DNA from: Cryptomeria japonica
Lineage: Eukaryota; Streptophyta; Pinopsida; Cupressales; Cupressaceae
Direction: 5' to 3'
Assembly: GCF_030272615.1 (NCBI RefSeq)
Contig: NC_081409.1
Coordinates: 18,230,260 to 18,294,259, forward strand
Length of the DNA: 64,000 nt
Each line of letters begins with the position of its first letter. Within the stretch, counting starts at the first letter, position 1. This document shows positions 24,101-34,317 of this stretch, piece by piece. The translations under genes and the position numbers were made by a program. Under the pieces are notes generated by a model, which ran no database searches, was not told the origin of the DNA, and saw only the letters and a program-made list of their open reading frames with translations.

Positions 24101-25192
24101 CTCAAACAGGCCCCTCGGGCTTGGTATGAGAAGATGGACTCTTTCTTGCTCTCCACTGGTTTCACACGCTGTCATTCTGATCACACAGTGTACATTCAAC
24201 ATCTTGAGGGTGAGATCCTGATTCTTGTGCTATATTTTGATGATCTCCTCATCACATGTAGCTCATCCTCTATGATTCAACATGTTCAACGAGCTTTGAT
24301 GGACCAGTTTGAGATGACAGATCTCGGTCTTCTGCACTATTTTCTTGGTCTTCAGGTGATTCAGTCTTTTGATGGGATCTCCATTTACTAGTAGAAGTAT
24401 GCTCTTGACATGCTTCAGCACTTTGGCATGCTTGATTGCAAGCCTACCCCCACTCCTTTACAGTCAGGGGTTGTTTTGATTACTACATGCCCCACTCCTT
24501 CAGTAGATTCTACACTTTACAAGTAGTTGGTTGGCAGTTTGTTGTACCTGACACACACTCGTCCTGACCTTTCCTTTGCGGTTGGCCTTGTCTCTCGATT
24601 CTCCTATGATCCTCATGAGAGTCATTGGCAAGCTGCCAAACGTATTTTGTGGTACATTCGGGGCTCTATTTCTCATGGCATTTACTACACATTAGGGGAA
24701 CCTCACATTGTTGGCTACATTGACTCAGATTGGGCTAATGATGTCAATGATCGAAAGTATGCTTCTGGCTTTGTTTTCTGTCTTGGCTCTGGTCCTATCA
24801 CACGGTCTTGCAAGAAGCAGACTGCTCATGCATTATCATCTACAAAGGCTGAGTATCGAGTTGTTATGCTCGCAAGTCAGGAGACCTTATGGCTTCGACA
24901 GTTGATGACTGAGTTTGGTTTTCCTCCTAATAGTCCCACTATTATTTGGTGTGACAATCAGAGTGTTATTCACATTTCTTGCAACCCAGTGGAGCATCAA
25001 CGAATGAAGCACATTGAGCTTCACATGCATTTCATCCGCTAGTTGATTCGGGATGGTTCTCTCATTTTGGAGTACATTCCCACTGCCGAGCAGGTTACAA
25101 ATATCTTCACGAAACCTTTTGCATCACCACGCTATCTTCAGTTGCGCTCTATGCTTGGGGTGAAGGAAGTTGTCCTTGGGGGGTCTTTATGA
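21173..25192 (+). pseudogene. Copia gag-pol polyprotein, 1339 codons, 13 in-frame stops
   Basis: One frame runs from ATG 21173 (MADSSVELLTSHNYHT, as in copia gag starts) to TGA 25190. Domains in order: gag; zinc knuckle CSFCGKEGHLVSRC (~21975); protease site WILDYGASHHMT (usual DSGAS, here DYG); pre-integrase LWHEHLGH...CHGC; integrase with HSEL (usual HSDL), TDNGGEY and GIAERKN; RT with QMDMKSVFLHGDL, LYGLKQAPRAWYEKM and YFDD (usual YVDD); RNase H with LLYLTHTRPDL, DSDWA, STKAEY and NIFTKPF. I count 13 premature stops and no frameshift. Every stop can be reached from Gln, Arg or Trp codons by one transition. The altered catalytic residues add to the view that it is dead. Lineage within copia was not resolved. 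Confidence 0.93.
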
Positions 25193-25396
25193 GGCCTCCC
25201 TTCCTTCATATTTCTTTCAACATGTTATTTTATCTCTTTTTGGAGAGGATTTTTTCCCCACTGGGTTTTCTCCTTTTTTCTCCATTTCATAGAGATTTCC
25301 TTGTATTTGGGTACCTGATCAGGCCTTGTTGTCGGGACCCATCTTTCCTGCTTTCAGTAGCTGCTCTAAGTTTTAGCTTCTCCCTAAGTCTAACTT

Positions 25397-25404
25397 AAGG
25401 GGGG
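25397..25404 (+). other. Polypurine tract of copia element
   Basis: AAGGGGGG lies directly before the right LTR at 25405. This is the expected plus-strand priming site. Confidence 0.85.
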
Positions 25405-25768
25405 TGTTAGAGTAATCAGGTCTTTACTTGATTAATTAAACGACATTTGTTTAATTAATTAAGTTCCCCTTTATCTCTTTTACACTTAAGCTAACATTAG
25501 ATGCATAATAATTAATTTTTTTATTTATTATTATGTGCAAGCCTAGGGTTTTCCCTTTTAGGGTTTTTTGACCTATTAGAGGTTGAATTCTTTTCTTTTG
25601 TATCATTATTCTATTACACATTTTTGTGAATACAAAGCTCTCATATTCTTGAGCATTTCCTGTGTTTGTGTTTTTCTCTATTGCTTCTTTGCTTCTCCTT
25701 GTAACAGGTTTATTCAGCTTGTAGAGATCATTTGGGCTCCCGTGGTGTTGTATTTATCAACTCTCACA
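25405..25768 (+). repeat. 3' LTR of copia element
   Basis: 364 bp, TGTTAGAGTAATCAGGTC to ATCAACTCTCACA, aligned to the 5' LTR without net length change. Differences are mostly transitions, with one small cluster near 25510-25525. Confidence 0.95.
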
Positions 25769-25769
25769 T

Positions 25770-25850
25770 ATTTGTCGCTAGGTTTATTGTTGTCTTTGCT
25801 TTCTTTATAGATCTTGACTAGTCCTTTAGCGATGAGTGCTTTTTCTATAG
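25770..25850 (+). repeat. ~81-bp direct repeat, right of the copia element
   Basis: This is the partner of 19604-19684 (three mismatches). It starts one base after the LTR end. Confidence 0.85.
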
Positions 25851-25885
25851 TGACTCATTTTTCTATGATTTTTCATATGTGTTTG

Positions 25886-26330
25886 CACAATGGATTTGTA
25901 AATGAAATCCCATTTCTTGATTCAAGTTTTGCACAAATATGGTCACAAGTTATTTTTTCATGAATGGTCAAGTAGCAAGATGTCTTATCTTTGTAAGAAA
26001 GAGGCAAAGATTTCTACATTTTTTTGTATTGCATAAGCATCATGGTAATTTCATGTTGAATGTTGTAAGAGAAATGTGTGACAAATTATGCAACTAGTTC
26101 ATGAAGAGTGGTGATGGTTCTTTGAGGAAGATGTCTAAACCAATCTAGCTCTTGTCCTCCTAAACTTCTAGGGAATAGTCTCAAGAGACATGCACCAAGA
26201 TAGAAGACTCCTTGGCGTGATAAGCAAAATTCCTTAAGGTGCTCCCTAGGATCTCCCTTTTCTTTATATTTATTCGAATTTAGGCATTTCAAAATTTGAA
26301 GGAAAAGAGATTATGGTGATGATTTGTCAA
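25886..26330 (-). pseudogene. Ty3/gypsy gag fragment
   Basis: Minus-strand frames give EKGDPREHLKEF, then LRLFPRSLGGQELDWFRHLP and ELVA, then (after a stop and a frameshift) SYNIQHEITM and CNTK. These match, in order, the T2 gag around 47330-47600 (KSDPCNHVQEF, MRLFPRSLGGQTMEWLSKL, YSYNIQHAITM, CNTK). It is the central retrotransposon gag domain of a Tat-type element, left as an isolated fragment without LTRs between the copia element and the subtilase gene. Confidence 0.8.
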
Positions 26331-26478
26331 AAGGTTAAGGACATAGCTCACGAAAGGTGTAAATTTTCTTTTGATGTCCGAATTCAAGTCCCTTGAGTGT
26401 GTCTTTTATTGTTAAAAATCTAATGCCAAAGAATCTGTGAGATTGAGTGTCATTTGTTATCTATTGGAGGTTGAAAGT

Positions 26479-26494
26479 TGTGTGTGTGTGTGTG
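26479..26494 (+). repeat. (TG)8 microsatellite
   Basis: Eight TG units in a row, in otherwise unremarkable sequence upstream of the subtilase gene. Confidence 0.9.
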
Positions 26495-27114
26495 AAGTTT
26501 GTAAGATTTAATTGGTGGATGAAAATAAGATTCAAAGATTGGAGGGTGTATGTTGTGTTTAATTGGGTTTTCTTTTTGAAATGTCTGGAGAAGGAATGGA
26601 AGCTTGGGATTGCGGGATTTGTGCTGCAATGGTTTGCGTATCAATATGAATCGTGTGTGCAATTATTTTCTCATAAATTTGATGAATACCTTGTCACTCT
26701 TATCCTCTATTGAATTACTCCTTGTCATATAACTCCCCTCTATTTTTCTTCTAAAAACAACAATATAACTTACCACTAATCTCACAATAATCTGAACGCA
26801 TGATAAAAATAAATACTTATCTAATTATACTTCATTATTACAAAATTTACAAATCCATTGATCCCTTATAAAATAATCCTCATGATTTTATTTCCATACT
26901 TATTTTATTAGCCTAAACAGGCTGAAATCTAACGGTTACAAACTGGACTCCGTTATAAAGTTTATCTAAAATGCACATTTGTATCACATTATATACACAA
27001 TGTGTATATGGACCACTTTTAGTTGAAATCAAACCTACAGGATAAGGCCGTTTGTTGGTTTCACATGAACGCATGTGGTCGATGTGAGATTTGTCCGTAA
27101 ATCAAAACGATGAG

Positions 27115-27124
27115 TATAAAAATA
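27115..27124 (+). promoter_or_regulatory. Candidate TATA box upstream of the subtilase gene
   Basis: TATAAAAATA fits a plant TATA box, with a C/A-rich area where a start site would be expected 30 bp on. If it is used, the transcript leader would be ~1.2 kb, long enough to suggest a leader intron. I cannot place splice sites with confidence. Nearer TATA-like words (27671, 28310) are weaker. Confidence 0.3.
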
Positions 27125-28359
27125 CAAATATTTTGTGTGTATATATCTCTTTCCAGTTTCCACACAAAAATGTTGAGGGCGTCAACCATACCGTCAACAA
27201 ACGTCAACTCAGGTGCTGCAATTCCACTTGAAAACAGAGCTTAAAACGAAAAAATGGCGACATGGGTGTTCACTAAAGTGCCTCAAAGAACGTTGTAGAT
27301 TGATTATTCAATTGGGCGTCTAGAAATGTGGGTCAGTTTAGCCGTGGTGGGGATATTTTTGGCTCCAAGATGTCAAATGAGTCTTTACTGAAAAAGGCAA
27401 AAATAAGGAAAAAATTGCTTAATTAATCTTACAATCTGTGTGGATCGTGTTTAGCAGGCATTTTGCGCTACTGACACGTTAAAGGAGCGTATAATCCTTT
27501 CTGATTTTCTTTTTTTAAGTGTTTTTCACCCATTGTATCAGTGGACCGTCAGGCGTACTTTTTTCTGTAGAATGATTTGATGGAGCTGTCATAAAGCCCG
27601 ACAGATTAGTGAATATGGAGTAGGTGGTGGGCTGTATTCAATCAAAGGCGAAGGGCGTGTCAAAATCTTGAATATATTTTTAAGCATTTTCTACTAGTAG
27701 AGGTAGTAGATTCTCTGTTCATGAATACACTCTTCTACACACAGCATCTCATGAATGTGAAATCTGCTTGCCTGGATAAGTTCCCCTTTTTATGGTTATG
27801 GGGAAAAATTGACAAGTCTAGCCTGACTATGGTTAAATTGTCGACCCTAATGGGTTTTGAACTATATGTATGTGTATTTAGAGAGGCATTTGTGAAACGA
27901 GTGTTTGTGGTTAAAGCATGTGTAAAGTCGGTTATTGTGGGGAGCCATAGAAGCGCAATGTTTTCTTCAGGGTGCCTTGGATATATTTTGCTTGTGTAGT
28001 AGGTTTCTGTGGTTTCTCTGCAGATTTGAAGTGGGTTTTGAAGGGGGGTGGGGGCGATTGTTGAGCTAGAGGCTTGAAATGCCATAGAAAATCAGGTCTT
28101 TTTCCAGTTGTTTACGTATGGTACTGCTTTCTAGTTTTTGTGTCGAAGTTTGTGCTTTGGCCATAGAATGTCAGTGAAATCTGAGGTTGTTTCAGTTAAG
28201 GTTTGAGAATTTGTGCTTGTTTGCAGTAGGCTTCTGTACTTTTTGTGTGCAGCTATGAAGTGTGTCTAGTTAGAAGACGTTGTTGCTGGTTTTGGTTTTT
28301 TAATCATTATAGGATAAATAAAGTGAAAAAAATAATCAGCTTTTAGAAACGGATTCACA

Positions 28360-30711
28360 ATGGGTTTCTGCAGAAACTTATTTATCTTTGCTGCCATGTT
28401 TGTTTTGCTGTGGGGATTTGGGCTGGGGGAGAGTTGGACCTATATAGTTAGAGTTGAAGAGGAGTCCAAGCCATCAGTCTTTATCTCTCACGAGAACTGG
28501 TACAAAGCCAAAGTGGCTACTGTGAAAGGATTGATTGCAAAAGAAACTGAAAATGAAGAGAGCCTTGCAGCTGTTCAAGATGACATCTTGATTCATGTTT
28601 ACAAGACTGTGTTCCATGGGTTCTCAGCCAAACTCACTAAAGAGGAAGCCGAGGAGCTTGATAAATCCCATGGGGTTTTAGCTGTGATCCCTGATAAAGC
28701 CAGGCAGATTCATACAACAAGATCACCACAGTTTCTAGGCCTGAAACCTACTGCAGGATTGTGGCCTGAATCAGACTATGGGTCTGATTTGGTGGTGGGT
28801 GTTCTGGACACTGGAATATGGCCCGAGAGGAAGAGTTTCAGTGATCATGGACTTGGGCCTATTCCTAAGCATTGGAAAGGTGAATGTGAAGAGGCCGCAG
28901 GGTTTTCTAAGTCACTTTGTAATAGGAAATTGGTTGGTGCGAGGTTTTTCCCCAAGGGATATGAAGCCATGGGTGGGGGGATGAACACTTCTGTCGAATT
29001 TAGGTCTCCTAGGGATTCGGATGGCCATGGTACTCATACTGCATCTACTGCCACTGGAAGGTATGTTTATAAAGCCAACATGCTTGGTTATGCTAATGGG
29101 ATTGCGAAAGGGATGGCACCCAAAGCCCGGCTAGCAACGTATAAGGTATGCTGGATGTCTGGTTGTTATGATTCTGATATACTTTCTGCATTTGATACTG
29201 CTGTTGAAGATGGTGTGGATGTGATTTCGCTATCTGTGGGTGGTGGGGTCGTACCATATTATCTTGATAGTATTGCAATGGGTGCCTTTGGAGCTATGGA
29301 GAGGGGTGTGTTTGTATCTACTTCTGCAGGCAATGAGGGTCCTGGGGAGTTGTCTGTCACCAATCTGTCGCCATGGGTGACAACAGTTGGAGCAGGAACT
29401 TTAGACAGAGATTTTCCCGCAGAAATCAGATTGGGTAATGGGAAAGACGTTAAGGGAGTGTCCTTGTACAGTGGAAAGGCATTGGGGTCTAATTTAATCC
29501 CCTTGATTTATGCAGGGGACATCTCTGTGGGGAATGGTAGAGATAGTTACTCATCTTCTCTTTGCATGGAAGGGTCTCTGGACCCCAAGATGGTGAAAGG
29601 GAAAATTGTTGTGTGTGATAGAGGAAATAATCCCCGAGTTGCTAAAGGGGCTGAAGTAAAACGGGCTGGAGGAGTTGGAATGATCCTTGCAAACAGTGAA
29701 TCAGATGGTGAAGGGCTGGTCGCGGATGCTCATGTATTGCCTACAAGTGCGGTTGGGGCTAAAGAAGCGGAGCTTATCAGGAAATATATTGCTACTACCA
29801 AAATGCCAACTGGTACAATCAAATTCTTGGGAACTGTTTTGGGCATTCAGCCTGCTCCTGTTGTAGCATCCTTTTCTGCAAGAGGGCCAAATCCAGAGAC
29901 TCCAGAGATTCTGAAGCCTGATGTAATTGCCCCTGGTGTCAATATCCTTGCAGGATGGACTGGTGCAGTTGGTCCTTCTGGCCTTGAAAAAGACAGGAGG
30001 CGGACTCAATTCAACATAATTTCTGGAACTTCCATGGCTTGTCCCCATGTGAGTGGGGTTGCAGCTCTTCTCAAAGGGGCACACCCAAAGTGGAGTCCTG
30101 CAGAAGTAAGATCGGCTTTGATGACTACTGCTTATACTCAAGACAACAGAGGCCACAGAATGCTTGATGAAGCCACAGGCAATGCATCCACACCATTCGA
30201 TTTCGGTTCAGGCCATGTGCACCCTGAGAGAGCTATGAATCCAGGTCTCGTCTATGATTTGGGTGTCAAGGACTATGTCAACTTCTTGTGTAGTCTTAAT
30301 TATTCTGGGAAAGCTATTCAGGTCATCACCCGGAAGCCTGTCCACTGCCCTGCTCAAAGAGTGAGTCCTGGTAATCTTAATTATCCTTCGTTCTCTGCAA
30401 TTTTTGATATGACCCAACCCAAGAAGCACTCAACTGTCTTATTTAGAACAGTCACGAATGTTGGTCCTCCAAATTCTACCTATAGAGTCAATGTGATTCC
30501 TCCGAGAGGAGGTGTCACCATTACTGTAAAGCCAAAGAAGCTTGTTTTCACTAGGGAAAACCAGAAACTAAGCTACACTGTGTCAGTAACCACAAAGCAT
30601 GTGCATCTTCTCCCTGGAAATTCTGACAACCACTTTGGCTTCCTCTCATGGACAGATGGGGTGCATGTTGTGCAGAGCCCAATAGCCGTAACTAGGATGA
30701 TGCCTTACTAG
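28360..30711 (+). CDS. Subtilisin-like serine protease (plant SBT1-type), intact
   Basis: A full 783-residue pre-pro-enzyme encoded by a single exon, as is common for this plant family. Residues 1-24 form a hydrophobic signal peptide (secretion to the apoplast is expected). Residues 27-118 are the inhibitor_I9 prodomain, and the mature protein probably starts at T119 (TTRSPQFLGL). The catalytic triad is present: D150 (GVLDTGIWP), H223 (DSDGHGTHT) and S558 (SGTSMACPHVSG). The oxyanion N325 is in STSAGNEGPG. A protease-associated domain lies at ~378-480. A fibronectin-III-like C-terminal domain (~675-780, with NLNYPSFS and TVTNVG) completes the usual layout. There are no stops or frameshifts, so it is very likely functional. 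The substrate is unknown; family members process cell-wall proteins or peptide hormones. It is a typical low-copy island between retrotransposons. ATG 28360 is the first in frame and opens the signal peptide. Confidence 0.97.
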   Translation: MGFCRNLFIFAAMFVLLWGFGLGESWTYIVRVEEESKPSVFISHENWYKAKVATVKGLIAKETENEESLAAVQDDILIHVYKTVFHGFSAKLTKEEAEELDKSHGVLAVIPDKARQIHTTRSPQFLGLKPTAGLWPESDYGSDLVVGVLDTGIWPERKSFSDHGLGPIPKHWKGECEEAAGFSKSLCNRKLVGARFFPKGYEAMGGGMNTSVEFRSPRDSDGHGTHTASTATGRYVYKANMLGYANGIAKGMAPKARLATYKVCWMSGCYDSDILSAFDTAVEDGVDVISLSVGGGVVPYYLDSIAMGAFGAMERGVFVSTSAGNEGPGELSVTNLSPWVTTVGAGTLDRDFPAEIRLGNGKDVKGVSLYSGKALGSNLIPLIYAGDISVGNGRDSYSSSLCMEGSLDPKMVKGKIVVCDRGNNPRVAKGAEVKRAGGVGMILANSESDGEGLVADAHVLPTSAVGAKEAELIRKYIATTKMPTGTIKFLGTVLGIQPAPVVASFSARGPNPETPEILKPDVIAPGVNILAGWTGAVGPSGLEKDRRRTQFNIISGTSMACPHVSGVAALLKGAHPKWSPAEVRSALMTTAYTQDNRGHRMLDEATGNASTPFDFGSGHVHPERAMNPGLVYDLGVKDYVNFLCSLNYSGKAIQVITRKPVHCPAQRVSPGNLNYPSFSAIFDMTQPKKHSTVLFRTVTNVGPPNSTYRVNVIPPRGGVTITVKPKKLVFTRENQKLSYTVSVTTKHVHLLPGNSDNHFGFLSWTDGVHVVQSPIAVTRMMPY

Positions 30712-31240
30712 ACTTGTTTGTGTCTGAATCCTGAATTTCCTGCATGTTTTTAGGGTAGTTTTCCTGCCTGTGTTGCTGGTATAGTTGATGAGATGAAACG
30801 TTGAAGCATTTACTCAGTCAGGGTTTTTTTTGTATAAAAAAAGAAAACAAATATAGAAGCTGGTGCAGACTGCATATTAGATAAGTTATTCTAGTTTTTG
30901 TAATCAGCTGTGTAGTATTTTGTGGTTTGCAGAGTCACCTAAGTGGTTAAGAGCACAGTAATTCAAATTTGGATAAAGGTGGTTCCGACTTATGGATGAG
31001 CAGTTTTAATATAGGATGATATGGATCCATGGATCCTCTGAGTGCAGTGCAGTGTTCAGTATATCTTTTAAGGTAAAAGCTCGAATAATTATCATTATAC
31101 AATGATACATTATGTAATAATGGGAAGTTTGAAAGGGAAGAAACCTTAAAAAGCATGTATTATTTCTTAATACATGAGCAATCTTTGCAGAGCATTGCTT
31201 TTCTTGTTCTTCTATATAAAGTTTGTAGATTAATAAATAG
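30712..31240 (+). other. Probable 3' untranslated region of the subtilase gene
   Basis: T-rich sequence follows the stop. The first canonical AATAAA is at 31232-31237. Weaker A-rich words occur near 30831-30850. The real cleavage site cannot be read from sequence alone. Confidence 0.35.
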
Positions 31241-32878
31241 CTTCTTTTGTACAGAAGAAAAGCATTGCATGTTTATCTTGGATCGGACTTCTTTATAATC
31301 ATTTTTCTCCTTTGGACTATATTGCTGGATCATAAGTTGACTGCAATTTATTTTGTGTTCATTATATTTATGTACAAATAAGTTCTACATCCATGAGCTT
31401 TTCGATCACGGACAAAGTAGCTTGAAAGTTCTTTATCCTACCTACAAGGATACGAGCTTTAAATGATCCTGCATTAACAATCTTTGTCACCTGAATTCAT
31501 AAAACTAAATGTTTGTATCTTGTTATAAAGCTGACAAGCGTAACTGAGAATATTAGGTGCAAAATAAACAGGGAAGCTTAAGATGTTTATGATCTTTGTT
31601 TTACATTCATTATGTGGAGTGTTGGCAATTAACTCTGTCAAGACCACATTCTTTCACTAAGAAATTGGTGAAGTATTCGATTTTAGCGAACTTCAGCTTG
31701 AGGTGAGAGAAAATATTGAATTTAGTAATCTGACATTAGTTCTGCCCTTCTATATGTTAATTATTGTTCTAGTTGACTAGTGTCTGAACTGTTTGGATTT
31801 GTATCCTAAAACAAATAATTTAAGAAGGATTTTGTTCGGTAGCCTCCTCTGTTAGCTCTATCTAAGTATCTATGATATTAGGCAACATGTTATGATGTTT
31901 TTTCTCTGCTTTACCAGCCCTTTCTCTGTAACATAAAATTAATTTAAACTAAAATATTGCATGGTTCTCTTTCTGTTTATTCTTAAGACATTGTATCCAT
32001 TTGCAGCAATTCCATTCAGTAGCTTTTCCTTCTAGAAAAGCCAAGAGCTCATATCAAATAATATCATATATAAATAAATTTTGACAAACACAAGAAGCCA
32101 GGGAATAGTGTCTCTACAACAGTACCTCTGCTATATTTATGTTTGTCTCCTGGATTATCTTTAATATGAAAAAAATGTTTTAATGAGGATTGAAATACTT
32201 AGTTGATAAAACATATACAAATCCTGATGGAATGGAATGGAATCAAGGTAAAAAAAAAACTGTGGTGAAAGAATTAGTCAGATAGCAGTCCAGAATTTCG
32301 ATTTCTAGTTTTGACATCTCAGCATTTGTCTGTCAACTGCAATTCCCCTTTTCAAAAAAGCTTACCATCATCTGAAATCACAATCAGTGGTGTTCATCTT
32401 TTTGGAGTGTTTTGGATAATGGAATCTTTGCTCTCTGGCATCCTCATATATGCAGAGGTGCCGGTAACATTCAGAGGGCTGACATTTGGCTAATCTGGGC
32501 TATTTGACACTTAGAAACGGTACATACATAGGCTGAGATAGACTGCAAAGATGCCACTTTAAATTTACCTATTCTAAACTATCAGATGAAACCCCAAAAA
32601 AGCTTTTTTAGAAGACATTAGGGTATTCAGTGATCATGCAAAAAGTTTAGGATGACCCCATCAGATAAATGGTCATAGTTTTGGTTCTGATATTTCTATG
32701 GAGGCAGGCTGTAAATCACTTTGTACTGTATGACATGGGAACAACAAATTGTATCACATCAACTGAGCAAGTCAGTTGTGTAATTTTTATACGGTTCATT
32801 TTGTTTGCTGCCTCAAACTTGCATTTAACTCTGTCAAGTTGGTGTCGTTCAGATGTAATGAACGAACTCTTTGGGATG
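31241..32878. other. Intergenic DNA, no gene seen
   Basis: AT-rich, with short frames only and no repeat-family or domain signature recognised. Its base composition resembles the gene flank rather than the LTR elements. Confidence 0.4.
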
Positions 32879-33034
32879 TATTGTTCAAAACCATTAATGT
32901 GTCTTGGATGGTGGGCTGCCCAAAACTTTGTACTGTTCAAAACCATTAATGTGTCTTGTTTGGTTGCCTGCCCAAAACTTTGTATTGTTCAAAAGCATTA
33001 ACGTGTCTTGTATGGTTGGTTGCCCAAAACTTTA
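32879..33034 (+). repeat. 52-bp tandem repeat, three copies
   Basis: The units are 32879-32930, 32931-32982 and 32983-33034. Each starts TA(T/C)TGTTCAAAA and ends GCCCAAAACTTT plus one base. Copies differ by a few substitutions and no length change. Short frames over it are a by-product. Confidence 0.9.
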
Positions 33035-33464
33035 TTGGATGTCTTCTTGCTAGAGATCCAAATTTCTATCCAGAAGTCAAGGTTCAAGAATGCTAGACTA
33101 TGAGGGAGAGCAACTCATAATATATCTTGAAGGTTAGATGATCCCTCTCTCTTTTTTTAAATACAAGATTATGAGGAATTTGATTACCTAGAAGAGTAAG
33201 GCTGCTAAGACTAGTGGAAGGCAAGCTATTAATTGATTTGCATCTAGCTTTTTATATTGCAGTGGGATTCCTTATCCTACTTATCATGTGGCTAAGCCCC
33301 TATCTAACTTTTTATATTTTAGTGGGATCACTTTTCTTAGGAATTGTCTTTAGAGTATTGGTGTTTATCTTTATGAATTTAAGGGTTTCTTTAAAAAGTA
33401 AATGTGGTAAACTACAACCTAGAATTCATTAAGATATGGTTTTGATTAACAAATTTTAAGATAT

Positions 33465-33800
33465 AAAAAGTCATGGTAAAGTCATTTCATTGGTGAAGCG
33501 ATCACCAAGGTTTAAATTCTTGTTGGCCACTGTGCTCACGGGCCTTGTATCTTTGTTGGGCTAATGTGCTTGCAAGATATGTGCCTTTGTTAGGAATTTG
33601 TGCTTGTAGAATGTGGGTCTTCATTGGGCCATTGAAAGAACAATTTTGGACAAGTGAATTGTGATGCATTGGAGATTGAGGGCCCCTTCTGTCGCTATGC
33701 CAGATAATGTGGGAAGAGATCCAAAGTAAGTAGTCTCTTTGGGCTTGGACTAGGTTAAAACCTTGAGTTTCCTCAACAAAAAAATAAAAAGATCATTAAA
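33465..33800 (+). mobile_element. Possible tRNA-derived SINE
   Basis: Near the left end is GGTGAAGCGATCACCAAGGT followed by GGTTTAAATTC. This pair resembles the degenerate internal A and B boxes of plant SINEs (B-box consensus GGTTCGAATCC, here with two changes). The segment ends in an A-rich tail (CAACAAAAAAATAAAAAG). Imperfect flanking words AAAAAGTCAT and AAAAAGATCAT could be a target duplication. The length, ~330 bp, fits a SINE. Evidence is weak; chance resemblance is possible. Confidence 0.3.
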
Positions 33801-34317
33801 TGATAAGAATTAAGTCACTAGTAGGTGGTGGATGGCAATTATCCAACTTTCCTTGGATTTTGCTAGGCTTTGGATTCCTATCTAGTAATCATAGTCTTCA
33901 TTTTCTTCTTTAGTAGGGAGGTAAGTTTCAAGAACAAGAGAAATGGCTAAATCAAGATGAAGAATTTCTTAAAGTTTGACCATCCAGAGGCCTCATGATC
34001 ACGAAGCTCAAAAGAGATTCAAAGTGGGGAGGATGGTTGACACCAACCATGAAAAGTTTAGTTACTAGCTCTTTTTAGAGGGGTTTAGGAATCATGTGAT
34101 TGACAATTGTGTTGAACACTTGGAACTACTTTCCAAATCCAACCTCACAAAGAAGTATAGAACTTTCAAATATTTATGGGCACCAATCCACTAGAGACAC
34201 CAATCCCCTTACAATGAATTTGTAGGCACCAACCCACAAGAGGCACCAATCCCCTAATACAAGGATTGAGCATCAACTTAGCTTGTGAGGCACCAACCTC
34301 AAATACAACAAGATAAG

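Larger units (their letters stand above)
19692..25768 (+). mobile_element. Complete Ty1/copia retrotransposon (6077 bp)
   Basis: Two LTRs of equal length (364 bp each), TGTTAG...CTCACA, bracket a primer site (TGGTATCAGAGC), a leader, one gag-pol frame (21173-25192) in copia order (gag, protease, integrase, RT, RNase H) and a polypurine tract. By eye the LTRs differ at roughly 17 positions, so the insertion is old. Gag-pol carries 13 premature stops and is not functional. No matching 5-bp target duplication is seen (ATTAT on the left, TATTT on the right); the ~81-bp repeats flank instead. Confidence 0.95.

Noticed and set aside
27735-28085. 116-codon minus ORF and 92-codon plus ORF upstream of the subtilase
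   Set aside because: They overlap each other, have no motif, and lie in the probable leader or promoter.
29701-30156. 151-codon minus ORF inside the subtilase gene
   Set aside because: Antisense shadow of the conserved catalytic-Ser region.
32879-33034. CRISPR-like array
   Set aside because: The units are contiguous with no unique spacers, in a plant genome; it is an ordinary tandem repeat.
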